7,704 bases of DNA from Pseudomonadota bacterium (GCA_021845555.1 JAJZVS010000180.1:1-7704), one strand, 5' to 3'; positions 1-6,455 are shown, numbered from the stretch's first letter. Notes: generated by a model from the letters alone, not told the origin. Made by a program: numbers and translations.

Positions 1-452
1 GGGGCGCGCCGCTCTACCTGCCGGTATGGTGGCTGGCGCTGCCGTCACGGCTGGCGGTGGCGGCGCCGGGCGCAGCGGTCTATCAGATGATCGTGCAGGG
101 ACCCGTCACGGCGGTGGCGGCGATGTTCCTCTATTCCCGCGCGGTGAACGCGCTGGGCGCGGGCCCGGCTACGCTGGTGGCGGCGCTGGTGCCGGGATTG
201 GCCTCGGTGCTGGCGTGGCGGCTGCTGGGGGAACCGCTCGGCGCGGCAGGAATCGCCGGCGTGGCGCTGGCGACCGTGGGGATGGTCGCGGGCGTGCTGG
301 GGACTGAAATGGCGCGGCGATACCAGGAAAGCCGGATTCATGCGGTCGAGAAGACTCGAACTTCCACGGGGTTTCCCCCACAAGCACCTCAAGCTTGCGC
401 GTCTACCATTCCGCCACGACCGCATCGTGGGCACGCCGGCGGCGGGGTATAG
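1..452 (+). CDS. DMT superfamily (EamA) transporter, 3' part, 5' end outside window
   Basis: This is the C-terminal part of an inner-membrane transporter of the drug/metabolite type; its substrate cannot be told. The frame is open from base 3 and gives 149 visible residues. It shows two or three hydrophobic helices in the order typical of the second EamA repeat: a helix beginning at YQMIVQG, the Ala-rich ATLVAALVPGLASVLAW helix, the LLGEPLG turn found in many family members, and a last helix AGVALATVGMVAGVL. Family proteins usually end a few residues after that helix. Here the frame stays open for about 50 more residues (to TAG at 450-452), and this tail is read through the antisense strand of a tRNA-Leu gene, so it has no family character. 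The stop lies 3 bases before the lipB ATG. A one-base shift in the G run at 299-302 would end the protein at TGA 305-307, so the annotated 3' end is doubtful. Family call is fairly sure; the true end is not. Confidence 0.75.
   Translation, partial: GAPLYLPVWWLALPSRLAVAAPGAAVYQMIVQGPVTAVAAMFLYSRAVNALGAGPATLVAALVPGLASVLAWRLLGEPLGAAGIAGVALATVGMVAGVLGTEMARRYQESRIHAVEKTRTSTGFPPQAPQACASTIPPRPHRGHAGGGV
341..423 (-). tRNA. tRNA-Leu (anticodon GAG)
   Basis: A complete class II tRNA of 83 nt is read on the minus strand. The acceptor stem pairs GCGGTCG (423-417) with CGACCGC (348-342), and the discriminator base is A (341). The D arm carries the usual GG-TAGA bases. The anticodon stem CAAGC/GCTTG holds the loop TTGAGGT, with anticodon GAG at 390-388, which reads CUC and CUU leucine codons. 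A long variable arm, GGGG-GAAA-CCCC, is the mark of leucine and serine tRNAs. The T arm has the loop TTCGAGT on a 5-bp stem. CCA is not encoded (the next bases are TGA), so the 3' end needs CCA-adding enzyme. The gene lies wholly inside the open 3' part of the upstream transporter frame, antisense to it. I see no clear terminator just after it. Confidence 0.97.
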
Positions 453-474
453 CGGATGACCGCGCCGCCAGCAA
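447..474 (-). promoter_or_regulatory. Probable sigma-70-type promoter of the tRNA-Leu gene
   Basis: Read on the minus strand, TTGCTG (474-469) and CTATAC (452-447) are 16 bases apart, close to a housekeeping -35/-10 pair. This would start transcription near 440 and leave a leader of about 17 nt before the tRNA 5' end at 423. The -35 box lies inside the first codons of lipB, and the -10 box covers the stop codon of the upstream transporter frame. Only sequence similarity and spacing support it. Confidence 0.45.
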
Positions 475-1184
475 TCGCCCTTCCGGACACCGATGTGGAA
501 TGGATCACCGCCCCCGGCCTCACGCCCTACCCGGACGCGCTGGCGGCGATGGAGGCGCGCGTCACCGCGATCCGCGCCGGCACCGCGTCCGAGCGCGTGT
601 GGCTGGTCGAGCACCCGCCGCTCTATACCGCCGGCACCTCGGCGCGGGCGGAGGAACTGATCGCTCCCGACCGCTTTCCCACCTTCCGCGCCGGGCGCGG
701 CGGGCAGTGGACCTATCACGGGCCGGGCCAGCGCACCGTCTATCTGATGCTCGACCTGGACCGCCCGCACGGCGGCGTGCCGGCGCGCGACATCCACTGC
801 TACGTGCACGGGCTGGAAGAATGGCTGATCCGCGCCCTCGCCCGCCTCGGCGTGACCGGGGAACGGCGGGAGGGCCGGGTCGGCATCTGGGTGGTCGATC
901 GCGCCACCGGGGCGGAGGCGAAGATCGGCGCCATCGGCGTGCGCGTCAGCCGCTGGGTAAGCTGGCACGGGGTGGCGCTGAACGTGGCGCCGGACCTGGG
1001 CCACTTCGCCGGCATCGTGCCCTGCGGCATCCGCGCCCATGGCGTGACCAGCCTGGCCGCGCTCGGCGCGCCGGCCACCATGGCGATCGCGGACGCGGCG
1101 CTGCGCGCCGCCTGGGACGAGGTGTTCGGCCCGGCGGCGCCGGCGGCGACCTGCGACAGCGCGGGGACACATGCTATAGGCTGA
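456..1184 (+). CDS. lipB: Octanoyl-[acyl-carrier-protein]:protein N-octanoyltransferase LipB
   Basis: LipB moves an octanoyl group from acyl carrier protein to a lysine of the lipoyl domains of 2-oxoacid dehydrogenases and the glycine cleavage H protein, the first step of endogenous lipoate synthesis; it is cytoplasmic. The 242-residue protein has the family's usual length and motifs: VEHPPLYTAG near residues 51-60, GGQWTYHGPGQ at 82-92 (H88), KIGAIGVR with the active-site lysine K156, then SWHGVALNV and IVPCGI with the acyl-accepting cysteine C190, followed by GVTSL. The Cys/Lys pair is complete, so the enzyme should be active. ATG 456 has no strong Shine-Dalgarno site, but no other start fits the N-terminus better. 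The gene begins 3 bases after the upstream transporter frame stops, and its first codons overlap the likely promoter of the opposing tRNA-Leu gene. The lipoyl synthase gene lipA is not in the window. Confidence 0.95.
   Translation: MTAPPAIALPDTDVEWITAPGLTPYPDALAAMEARVTAIRAGTASERVWLVEHPPLYTAGTSARAEELIAPDRFPTFRAGRGGQWTYHGPGQRTVYLMLDLDRPHGGVPARDIHCYVHGLEEWLIRALARLGVTGERREGRVGIWVVDRATGAEAKIGAIGVRVSRWVSWHGVALNVAPDLGHFAGIVPCGIRAHGVTSLAALGAPATMAIADAALRAAWDEVFGPAAPAATCDSAGTHAIG
1153..1180 (+). promoter_or_regulatory. Possible promoter for the nitroreductase gene, inside the lipB 3' end
   Basis: GCGACA (1153-1158) and TATAGG (1175-1180) are separated by 16 bases. The second box is in one of the few A/T-containing spots of this very GC-rich stretch, just before the lipB stop. 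It could start a transcript for the nitroreductase gene at 1226. The -35 match is weak, so this is tentative. Confidence 0.25.
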
Positions 1185-1190
1185 GCCAAA

Positions 1191-1209
1191 GCCCGCCCGG
1201 CGCGCGGGC
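1191..1209 (+). other. GC-rich inverted repeat just before the nitroreductase ribosome-binding site
   Basis: GCCCGC (1191-1196) can pair with GCGGGC (1204-1209) around a 7-base loop. It sits in the 41-base gap after lipB and ends 4 bases before the AAGGAGG site at 1214. No T run follows, so it is not a standard terminator. It could affect ribosome access, or be chance in such GC-rich DNA. Confidence 0.25.
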
Positions 1210-1225
1210 GCAGAAGGAGGAAGCG

Positions 1226-1894
1226 ATGGCTGAACAGCCTGCCGGCAATACCGACGTGTTCGAGATCATGCACACCACGCGGGCGATGCGCCGCCTGCGC
1301 CCCGATCCGGTGCCGGACGGGCTGATCCGCCGCATCCTGGAAGCCGGCTCGGCGGCGGCCAACGGCGGCAACTTCCAGCGCTGGCGCTTCATGGTGGTGA
1401 AGGATCCGGCGATCAAGCTGGCGGTGCAACGCCTGTATAAGCGCGCCTATGACGAAACGATCGGCCCGCGCTACCGCTCCGCCGCCCCGCCGCCCGGGGT
1501 GGACGCCGCGCGCTACGCCCGCCAGAACGCGGCGGTCGAATACCTGACCGAGCACTACCACGAAGCCCCGGTCTGGATCGTCGCCTGCCTCGACGAGGGC
1601 AGTTCGACGCCGAACCGCGCCTCCGGTGCCTCGATCTACCCGGCGGTGCAGAACATGCTGCTGGCGGCGCGCGCGCTCGGCCTCGGCTCCACGCTCACCA
1701 CCCGCCATCTGCTGTTCGAGCGGGAGGCGGAGGCGGCGCTCGGCCTGCCGCCGGGCGTGCATTCCTACGCGATCCTGCCGATCGGCTACCCGATGGGCCG
1801 CTTCGGCCCCGTGGGGCGCGGCGACCTGCGGCAGATGGTGTTCGGCGACCGCTGGGGCGAAAGCTGGGACGGACTGGCCGCAGCGGGCGGTTGA
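1226..1894 (+). CDS. Nitroreductase-family FMN-dependent oxidoreductase
   Basis: This is a cytoplasmic flavoprotein of the nitroreductase fold. Such enzymes use NAD(P)H to reduce nitroaromatics, quinones, enones or other substrates; the physiological substrate cannot be read from sequence. The 222-residue protein shows the N-terminal FMN phosphate-binding segment TTRAMRRLRPDPVPDGLIRRILEA split over residues 17-40 (R19, R22, R23), the AANGGNFQRWRF flavin-contact region at 44-55, a middle Ala-rich helix ending in ARALGLGSTLTT (148-159), and the C-terminal PIGYPMGRFGPVGR (185-198). The length is normal for the family. ATG 1226 is chosen because a full AAGGAGG ribosome-binding site lies at 1214-1220, five bases upstream; the frame is open further left, but only as a shadow of lipB. 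It lies 41 bases after lipB and 30 bases before the HiPIP start codon. Close relatives are often annotated only as nitroreductase; I would not assign a gene symbol. Confidence 0.9.
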   Translation: MAEQPAGNTDVFEIMHTTRAMRRLRPDPVPDGLIRRILEAGSAAANGGNFQRWRFMVVKDPAIKLAVQRLYKRAYDETIGPRYRSAAPPPGVDAARYARQNAAVEYLTEHYHEAPVWIVACLDEGSSTPNRASGASIYPAVQNMLLAARALGLGSTLTTRHLLFEREAEAALGLPPGVHSYAILPIGYPMGRFGPVGRGDLRQMVFGDRWGESWDGLAAAGG

Positions 1895-1924
1895 AGCGAC
1901 ACATAGCAAACAGGAGAGTTGACG

Positions 1925-2191
1925 ATGATACCTCGCAGGACATGCATGACGCGGGCGCTGGCGCTGGCCGGGCTTGCCGGCCTCGGCACGCGCGCGGCTC
2001 TGGCGCAGACACCCAAGGCGACGCAGGCCGCCGTGCACTACCAGGAGCAGCCCAAGGACGGGAAGAAATGCGCGACCTGTAACTTCTTCATCCCGCCCAG
2101 CGGCACGGCAAGCGCGGGCACCTGCAAGATCGTGCAGGGAAGCATCAACCCGAACGGCTGGTGCGACTTCTACTCCCCCCGCCCGGCCTGA
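1925..2191 (+). CDS. High-potential iron-sulfur protein (HiPIP), exported
   Basis: HiPIPs are small periplasmic proteins carrying one [4Fe-4S] cluster that cycles between 2+ and 3+, passing single electrons between membrane complexes and terminal acceptors. The 88-residue product begins with a probable twin-arginine signal (R4 R5, then the hydrophobic run ALALAGLAGLG, and a likely cleavage after A24-A25-L26-A27), as expected for a cofactor protein folded before export. The mature part has the four cluster cysteines C49, C52, C67 and C80 (C-x2-C-x14-C-x12-C), the conserved tyrosine before them (Y39), and the family's end NPNGWCDFY. ATG 1925 is preferred over TTG 1919 because AGGAG at 1912-1916 is 8 bases from the ATG but only 2 from the TTG. 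It lies 30 bases after the nitroreductase gene, which suggests joint expression; a shared role is only inference. Its electron partners are not in the window. Confidence 0.92.
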   Translation: MIPRRTCMTRALALAGLAGLGTRAALAQTPKATQAAVHYQEQPKDGKKCATCNFFIPPSGTASAGTCKIVQGSINPNGWCDFYSPRPA

Positions 2192-2198
2192 CCGCCTT

Positions 2199-2215
2199 GC
2201 CGGGCACCGCCCGGC
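2199..2215 (+). other. Perfect 7-bp inverted repeat between the HiPIP and thiolase genes
   Basis: GCCGGGC (2199-2205) and GCCCGGC (2209-2215) pair perfectly around the 3-base loop ACC, starting 8 bases after the HiPIP stop. The position suits a 3'-end stabiliser or weak terminator for the HiPIP transcript, but no T run follows, so intrinsic termination is doubtful. Confidence 0.35.
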
Positions 2216-2258
2216 GTGCGACAGCGACGGCGCCTGATCCCAGGTCAAGGAGGCTGCC

Positions 2259-3440
2259 ATGCAGCGCGAGGTTTTCGTCGTCTCCGGCACCCGCACCGCC
2301 ATCGGCGATTTCGGCGGCGCGCTCAAGGACGTCCCGCCCACCGAACTCGGCGCGCAGGTGGTGCGCGAGGCGCTGGTCCGCGCCGCGGTCGCCGGGGAAG
2401 AAGTCGATCACGTGGTGTTCGGCAACGTGATCCATACCGAGGCGAAGGACATGTATTTCGCCCGGGTCGCGGCGCTCGGTGCCGGCGTCAGCCAGGACGC
2501 GCCGGCGCTCACGCTCAACCGGCTGTGCGGCTCGGGGCTGCAGGCGATCGTATCCGCGGCGCAAGCGATCCTGCTCGGCGATGCCGAGATCGCGGTCGGC
2601 GGCGGGGCGGAAAGCATGAGCCGGGCGGGCTATCTCGCGCAGGGCGTGCGCTGGGGCGCGCGCATGGGCGACGCGGCGATGATCGATATGATGCTGGCCG
2701 CGCTGCACGACCCGTTCCACCAGATCCACATGGGCGAGACCGCCGAAAATCTGGCGGGATCGCACCAGATCACCCGCGCCCAGCAGGACGCGCTGGCGGT
2801 GGAATCGCACCGCCGCGCCGCGCGTGCGATCGCCGAGGGACGGTTCAAGGAACAGATCCACCCGGTGAAGCTGAAGACCCGCAAGGGCGAGACCGTGTTC
2901 GACACCGACGAGCATGTCCGCCCCGGCGCCACCGCCGAGGACCTGGCGAAGCTGCGCCCGGCCTTCCGCAAGGACGGCACGGTGACCGCGGGCAACGCCT
3001 CGGGCATCAACGACGGCGCCGCGGCGGTGGTGCTGATGGAGGGTGCCACGGTGGCGAAGCGCGGGGCTGCGCCGCTCGGGCGGCTGGTGTCCTATGCGCA
3101 TGCCGGGGTGGACCCGAAGATCATGGGCATCGGGCCGGTGCCGGCGACGCGCAAGGCGCTGGCGAAGGCCGGGCTCAAGCTGGCCGATATCGACGTGATC
3201 GAATCGAACGAGGCGTTCGCCGCGCAGGCCTGCGCGGTGGCGAAGGACCTGGGCTTCGACCCCGAAAAGACCAATCCGAACGGATCCGGGATTGCGCTCG
3301 GCCATCCGGTCGGCGCAACGGGGGCGATGCTGACGGTGAAGGCGCTGTACGAACTGCGCCGGACCGGCAGGCGCTACGCGCTGGTGACGATGTGCATCGG
3401 CGGCGGACAGGGGATCGCGGCGATCTTCGAGCGCGCGTGA
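2259..3440 (+). CDS. Acetyl-CoA C-acetyltransferase (biosynthetic-type thiolase)
   Basis: This thiolase condenses two acetyl-CoA into acetoacetyl-CoA and CoA, or runs the reverse cleavage. It is a cytoplasmic, usually tetrameric enzyme that feeds polyhydroxybutyrate, ketone-body or acyl-CoA pathways. The 393 residues match the family length. All catalytic elements are present: nucleophile C90 in NRLCGSGLQAI, N317 in ESNEAFAAQ, H349 in GSGIALGHPVGATG, and the acid/base C379 in CIGGGQG. These fall one position from the numbering of the Zoogloea ramigera thiolase (C89, N316, H348, C378). The GGGAESMSRAGY segment is also typical. The start ATG 2259 has a perfect AAGGAGG at 2247-2253, five bases away. 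Its stop overlaps the GTG start of the following methyltransferase, so those two genes are probably translationally coupled. No acetoacetyl-CoA reductase or PHB synthase gene is in the window, so the pathway is open; phaA- or atoB-like roles are both possible. Confidence 0.93.
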   Translation: MQREVFVVSGTRTAIGDFGGALKDVPPTELGAQVVREALVRAAVAGEEVDHVVFGNVIHTEAKDMYFARVAALGAGVSQDAPALTLNRLCGSGLQAIVSAAQAILLGDAEIAVGGGAESMSRAGYLAQGVRWGARMGDAAMIDMMLAALHDPFHQIHMGETAENLAGSHQITRAQQDALAVESHRRAARAIAEGRFKEQIHPVKLKTRKGETVFDTDEHVRPGATAEDLAKLRPAFRKDGTVTAGNASGINDGAAAVVLMEGATVAKRGAAPLGRLVSYAHAGVDPKIMGIGPVPATRKALAKAGLKLADIDVIESNEAFAAQACAVAKDLGFDPEKTNPNGSGIALGHPVGATGAMLTVKALYELRRTGRRYALVTMCIGGGQGIAAIFERA

Positions 3441-4612
3441 GCGCCGCCCGGCCGGTCCTGACGCTCCGCCCCGGCCACGGAAGGCGGCTGCGCGTCGGCG
3501 CGCCCTGGGTTTACAGCAACGAGGTGATGCCGCAACGGCTGGAGCCGGGCACGCTGGTCCGGCTGGAGGGCGACGGCGGCCTGCGCTTCGGCGTGGCGAT
3601 GTACAACCCGCACAGCCTGATCGCCGCGCGGCTGCTCGATCGCGATCCTGATGCCGCGATCGACACCGACTGGTTCCGGGCCCGCCTGCGCGACGCCATC
3701 GCGCTGCGCGCGCGCGTCTGCGACAGCGATTTTCATCGCCTGGTGCATGCCGAGGCCGATTTCCTGCCGGGGCTGATCGTCGATCGCTTCGGCGATGTCG
3801 CGGTGGTGCAGGCCAACACCGCCGGCATGGACCGGCTGCTGGGGGAGATCCGCGACGCGCTGCTGGCCGAACTGGCGCCGCGCGCCATCGTCGCGCGCAA
3901 CGACAGCGGCGCCCGCCGGCTGGAGGGGCTGGAGGAAACGGTCTCCCTGCTGCACGGCGAGGCCGGGTCCGTGACGGTGGAGGAAGCCGGGCTGCGTTTC
4001 CCGGTCGATCCGCTGGCGGGGCAGAAGACCGGGTGGTTCTTCGACCAGCGGCCCAACCGGGACCTGGTGGCCGGGCTGGCCGCCGGCGCGCGGGTGCTGG
4101 ACGTGTTCTGTCACACCGGCGGGTTCGGCCTGCGTGCCGCTTCCGCCGGCGCCGCCGCGGTCGTGCTGGTCGACAGCTCCGCCCCGGCGCTGGCCCAGGC
4201 CGAGGCGGCGGCGGCGCTGAACGGGCTGTCGCCGCGGGTCGCCACCAGCCGGGGCGACGCGTTCGAGATCATGGCCGCGCTCGGCGCTTCCGGCGACCGG
4301 TTCGATATCGTGGTGTGCGATCCGCCCGCCTTCGCCCGCAGTCGGAAGGACGCGGATGCGGGACTGCGCGCCTATGCCCGCATGGCGCGGCTGGCGGCGG
4401 CGCTCGTTTCCCCTGGCGGGTTCCTGTTCGCTGCTTCGTGCTCCCACCACGCGCCGCTGGAGCTTTGGGCCGCACGCATCGCCGACGGGCTGTTCCGGGC
4501 CCGGCGCGCGGGGCGGATCCTGGCGACCACCGGGGCCGGGGCTGACCATCCGGTGCACCCGGCGCTGCCGGAGACCGCCTATCTGAAGGCGCAGCTGATC
4601 CAGCTGATGTGA
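3437..4612 (+). CDS. RlmI-like class I rRNA (cytosine-C5) methyltransferase
   Basis: This SAM-dependent enzyme resembles RlmI, which makes m5C at position 1962 of E. coli 23S rRNA. The 391 residues (RlmI is about 396) show the family's order of parts: an N-terminal PUA-type RNA-binding region (RRLRVGAPWVYSNEV, 16-30), a middle domain with FLPGLIVDRFGD (109-120), GQKTGWFFDQRPNR (195-208), the SAM-binding motif VLDVFCHTGGFGL (220-232), the acidic end of the next strand (VLVDSS, 243-248), DPPAF (295-299), the cysteine motif SCS (334-336), and the end HPALPETAYLK. GTG 3437 is chosen because it overlaps the thiolase TGA by 4 bases and puts the PUA region at the usual distance from the N-terminus; the frame is open further left only as a shadow of the thiolase. 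The stop is one base from that of the opposing ABC operon. Family is sure; the exact rRNA target is inferred from RlmI. Confidence 0.88.
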   Translation: MSAARPVLTLRPGHGRRLRVGAPWVYSNEVMPQRLEPGTLVRLEGDGGLRFGVAMYNPHSLIAARLLDRDPDAAIDTDWFRARLRDAIALRARVCDSDFHRLVHAEADFLPGLIVDRFGDVAVVQANTAGMDRLLGEIRDALLAELAPRAIVARNDSGARRLEGLEETVSLLHGEAGSVTVEEAGLRFPVDPLAGQKTGWFFDQRPNRDLVAGLAAGARVLDVFCHTGGFGLRAASAGAAAVVLVDSSAPALAQAEAAAALNGLSPRVATSRGDAFEIMAALGASGDRFDIVVCDPPAFARSRKDADAGLRAYARMARLAAALVSPGGFLFAASCSHHAPLELWAARIADGLFRARRAGRILATTGAGADHPVHPALPETAYLKAQLIQLM

Positions 4613-4613
4613 G

Positions 4614-5525
4614 TTACCCCTTGACGCCGCCCATCGTCAGCCCGGCGGTCATGTAGCGGCGGAGCGCGTAGTACGCCACGACCGGCGGGACGGAGTAGAA
4701 AATCGCGGTTGCCATCATGTAGTTCCACGGCGCCTCGTCGCTGTTGAGGAACTGCGCCAGGGTCACGGCGACGGTCATGTTGCGCTGCGCCGACAGCAGC
4801 AGAAACTGATACAGGTAGTCGTTCCAGGCGAGCAGGAGCGCGAACATCCCCACCGCGACCAGCGCCGGCGCCATCATCGGTAGATAGATGCGGAAATACA
4901 CCTGCCACGGGGTCGCGCCGTCGATGCGGGCAGACTCGTCGAGTTCGATCGGGATCGACACCGAATACTGCGAGAACACAATGATGGCATAGGGCACGCC
5001 GAACACCACATATGCGGCGATCACCGCCCAGAGATTGTTGCTCCAGCCATAGAGCTGCATGATCCGGTAGAACGGGATGGCGACGAAGGAGGCCGGAATC
5101 ACATAGGTGACCAGCGCGAGATTGGTGATGACCCAGCCGCCGTGGATGCGCATCCGCCCGATCACGAAGCTGGCGAGCGAGCCGATCAGCAGCGTGAAGA
5201 ACGTCGTGCCGATACCCACGTAAAAACTGTTGCCGAACTGGTGCCAGAAATGCGCCAGGTACCAGTATCCCTCGCTGATCACGATCCAGAAGCTGGCCAG
5301 GCTGGGATCGGCGGGCCAGAGATGGGTGCTGAACACATCGTCATGCGACGACAGCGCCACCATCACCATGTTGTAGATCGGTCCGAGGGACCAGACCACG
5401 ATCAGGAGGGCGAGTACCAGGGACGCGGCCTCCGTCACGAAGGCGCGCAGCCGGTAGTTCGGCTTCCCGCGCTGCACGGCGGGTGTGGGCTTGCCGCGCA
5501 GTGTGGTATATGTGGTGCTGCTCAT
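4614..5525 (-). CDS. Carbohydrate-type ABC transporter permease, MalG-like (CUT1 family)
   Basis: This is one of the two inner-membrane subunits of a binding-protein-dependent importer. The 303-residue protein has six probable membrane helices (about 30-52, 100-122, 134-152, 163-185, 220-240, 270-287). It has the cytoplasmic EAA loop ELDESARIDGATPWQ...YLP (194-216), which docks with the ATPase; its invariant glycine is G203. It ends in GLTMGGVKG, a tail typical of MalG/UgpE-type subunits. Its ATG overlaps the stop of the MalF-like gene by 4 bases (ATGA), which points to coupled translation and equal amounts of both permeases. It is the last gene of the operon in the window. Its TAA stop is one base from the stop of the opposing methyltransferase gene. 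The substrate cannot be told from the permease. Confidence 0.92.
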   Translation of the reverse strand: MSSTTYTTLRGKPTPAVQRGKPNYRLRAFVTEAASLVLALLIVVWSLGPIYNMVMVALSSHDDVFSTHLWPADPSLASFWIVISEGYWYLAHFWHQFGNSFYVGIGTTFFTLLIGSLASFVIGRMRIHGGWVITNLALVTYVIPASFVAIPFYRIMQLYGWSNNLWAVIAAYVVFGVPYAIIVFSQYSVSIPIELDESARIDGATPWQVYFRIYLPMMAPALVAVGMFALLLAWNDYLYQFLLLSAQRNMTVAVTLAQFLNSDEAPWNYMMATAIFYSVPPVVAYYALRRYMTAGLTMGGVKG

Positions 5526-6442
5526 CGTTCCACCGCCGTTGCGCGCACGCGCCGCATAAGCCAGATCACCATCGGCACCAGAACCGGCACCGCGGTCAGG
5601 ACCGCCGCGACCCCCAGGCGGGGTTGCGACATCGTGAACGCATCGCGGATGCCGAGCGTGGCGAGCACCTGGGTCGAGTTCGCCGGCCCGCCGCCCGAGA
5701 CGAAATAGACGGTGGTGAAATCGCCGAGGGTAAACAGGATCCCGAGCAGGGTGCAGACCAGATAGAGATTGGCCAGCAGCGGGAAGGTGATCTCCTTGAA
5801 CCGGTGCCAGCCGGTGGCGCCATCGACCGCGGCGGCCTCATACAGGTCCTGCGGAATGGCCATCCGGCCCGCGACCAGTATGATGGTCCAGAACGGCAGC
5901 CATTTCCACATATAGGCGACGATATCCGCACCGAGCGCGAGCCAGCGGTGATCCAGCCAGGACGGCGCGTTGAAATGGAACAGCGCGTAGATCAGGTTGT
6001 CCACCAGGCCCCAGTCGCCATTCAGCATCCAGTGGATCGAAAGGAACGTGGGCAGCGCCGGCACCGCCCACGGCAGGATGAAGATCATCATCAGCGGCTT
6101 GGTCCACCAGCGCTTGCGCATGAAGAAGCCCGACAGCCCGAGCGCCATGACCATGCGGACGTTGACCGCCACCAACACGTAGATCAGCGTGTTGATAACC
6201 GTTTCCTGATAGATCGGATCGGAAAACAGCTGCGCGTAGAGTGCCGGCTGGCTGCCCATCCACAGCCCGTAGATGATCGGGTACACGACGAACAGCAGAA
6301 ACGTCACGATGTACGGAGCAAGAAAGGCCAGCGCCCAGATCAGTTCAGGCCCCTGAAGCCCCGCCCGCCACCGGCGACGCGCCATCCGGCGTACACTGAC
6401 GGGGGGACCGATTGCGGCGACCTGGGCGCTGCTGCCGTCCAT
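5522..6442 (-). CDS. Carbohydrate-type ABC transporter permease, MalF/UgpA-like (CUT1 family)
   Basis: This is the partner membrane subunit of the same importer. From ATG 6442 it has 306 residues, a basic cytoplasmic N-terminus (RRMARRRWR, 18-26), and six probable helices (about 36-58, 84-106, 117-138, 168-190, 224-246, 278-297). The EAA loop DLYEAAAVDGATGWHRFKEITF (with PLL following) spans 199-223, with G208 as the key glycine. The periplasmic stretch TTVYFVSGGGPANST (243-257) is characteristic of MalF/UgpA-type subunits. A TTG at 6451 would add three residues, but it is only one base from the AGGAG site (minus strand, 6457-6453), while ATG 6442 is ten bases away and preferred. That ribosome-binding site overlaps the stop codon of the binding-protein gene, leaving only 13 bases between the two genes. 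Confidence 0.92.
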   Translation of the reverse strand: MDGSSAQVAAIGPPVSVRRMARRRWRAGLQGPELIWALAFLAPYIVTFLLFVVYPIIYGLWMGSQPALYAQLFSDPIYQETVINTLIYVLVAVNVRMVMALGLSGFFMRKRWWTKPLMMIFILPWAVPALPTFLSIHWMLNGDWGLVDNLIYALFHFNAPSWLDHRWLALGADIVAYMWKWLPFWTIILVAGRMAIPQDLYEAAAVDGATGWHRFKEITFPLLANLYLVCTLLGILFTLGDFTTVYFVSGGGPANSTQVLATLGIRDAFTMSQPRLGVAAVLTAVPVLVPMVIWLMRRVRATAVER

Positions 6443-6455
6443 GAAAACCAAGCTC

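Noticed and set aside
45..1172. Long minus-strand open frame opposite the transporter and lipB
   Set aside because: Its product is Arg/His/Ala-rich with no motif, it crosses the tRNA, and it is the antisense shadow of high-GC coding DNA; lipB on the plus strand is certain.
395..1225. Upstream extension of the nitroreductase frame
   Set aside because: The frame is open only because of GC-rich codon bias over lipB; the true start at 1226 has a perfect ribosome-binding site and a normal N-terminus.
800..2341. Minus-strand open frame of 513 residues across lipB, nitroreductase and HiPIP
   Set aside because: It is low-complexity, Arg-rich and without a family signature; it lies opposite three well-supported genes.
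2145..3305. Minus-strand open frame opposite the thiolase
   Set aside because: It is a shadow frame full of Arg, His and Gly with no domain; all thiolase catalytic residues are on the plus strand.
2216..3436. Upstream extension of the methyltransferase frame over the thiolase
   Set aside because: The translated region is Arg/Gly-rich shadow sequence; the family N-terminus begins at GTG 3437.
3374..4558. Minus-strand open frame opposite the methyltransferase
   Set aside because: No recognisable motif; the opposite strand carries every RlmI-type motif in order.
4592..4609. Tandem CAGCTGAT repeat at the methyltransferase 3' end, able to form a 5-bp hairpin
   Set aside because: It encodes the repeated Gln-Leu-Ile/Met residues at the C-terminus, the stem is short and no T run follows; it is not convincing as a terminator.
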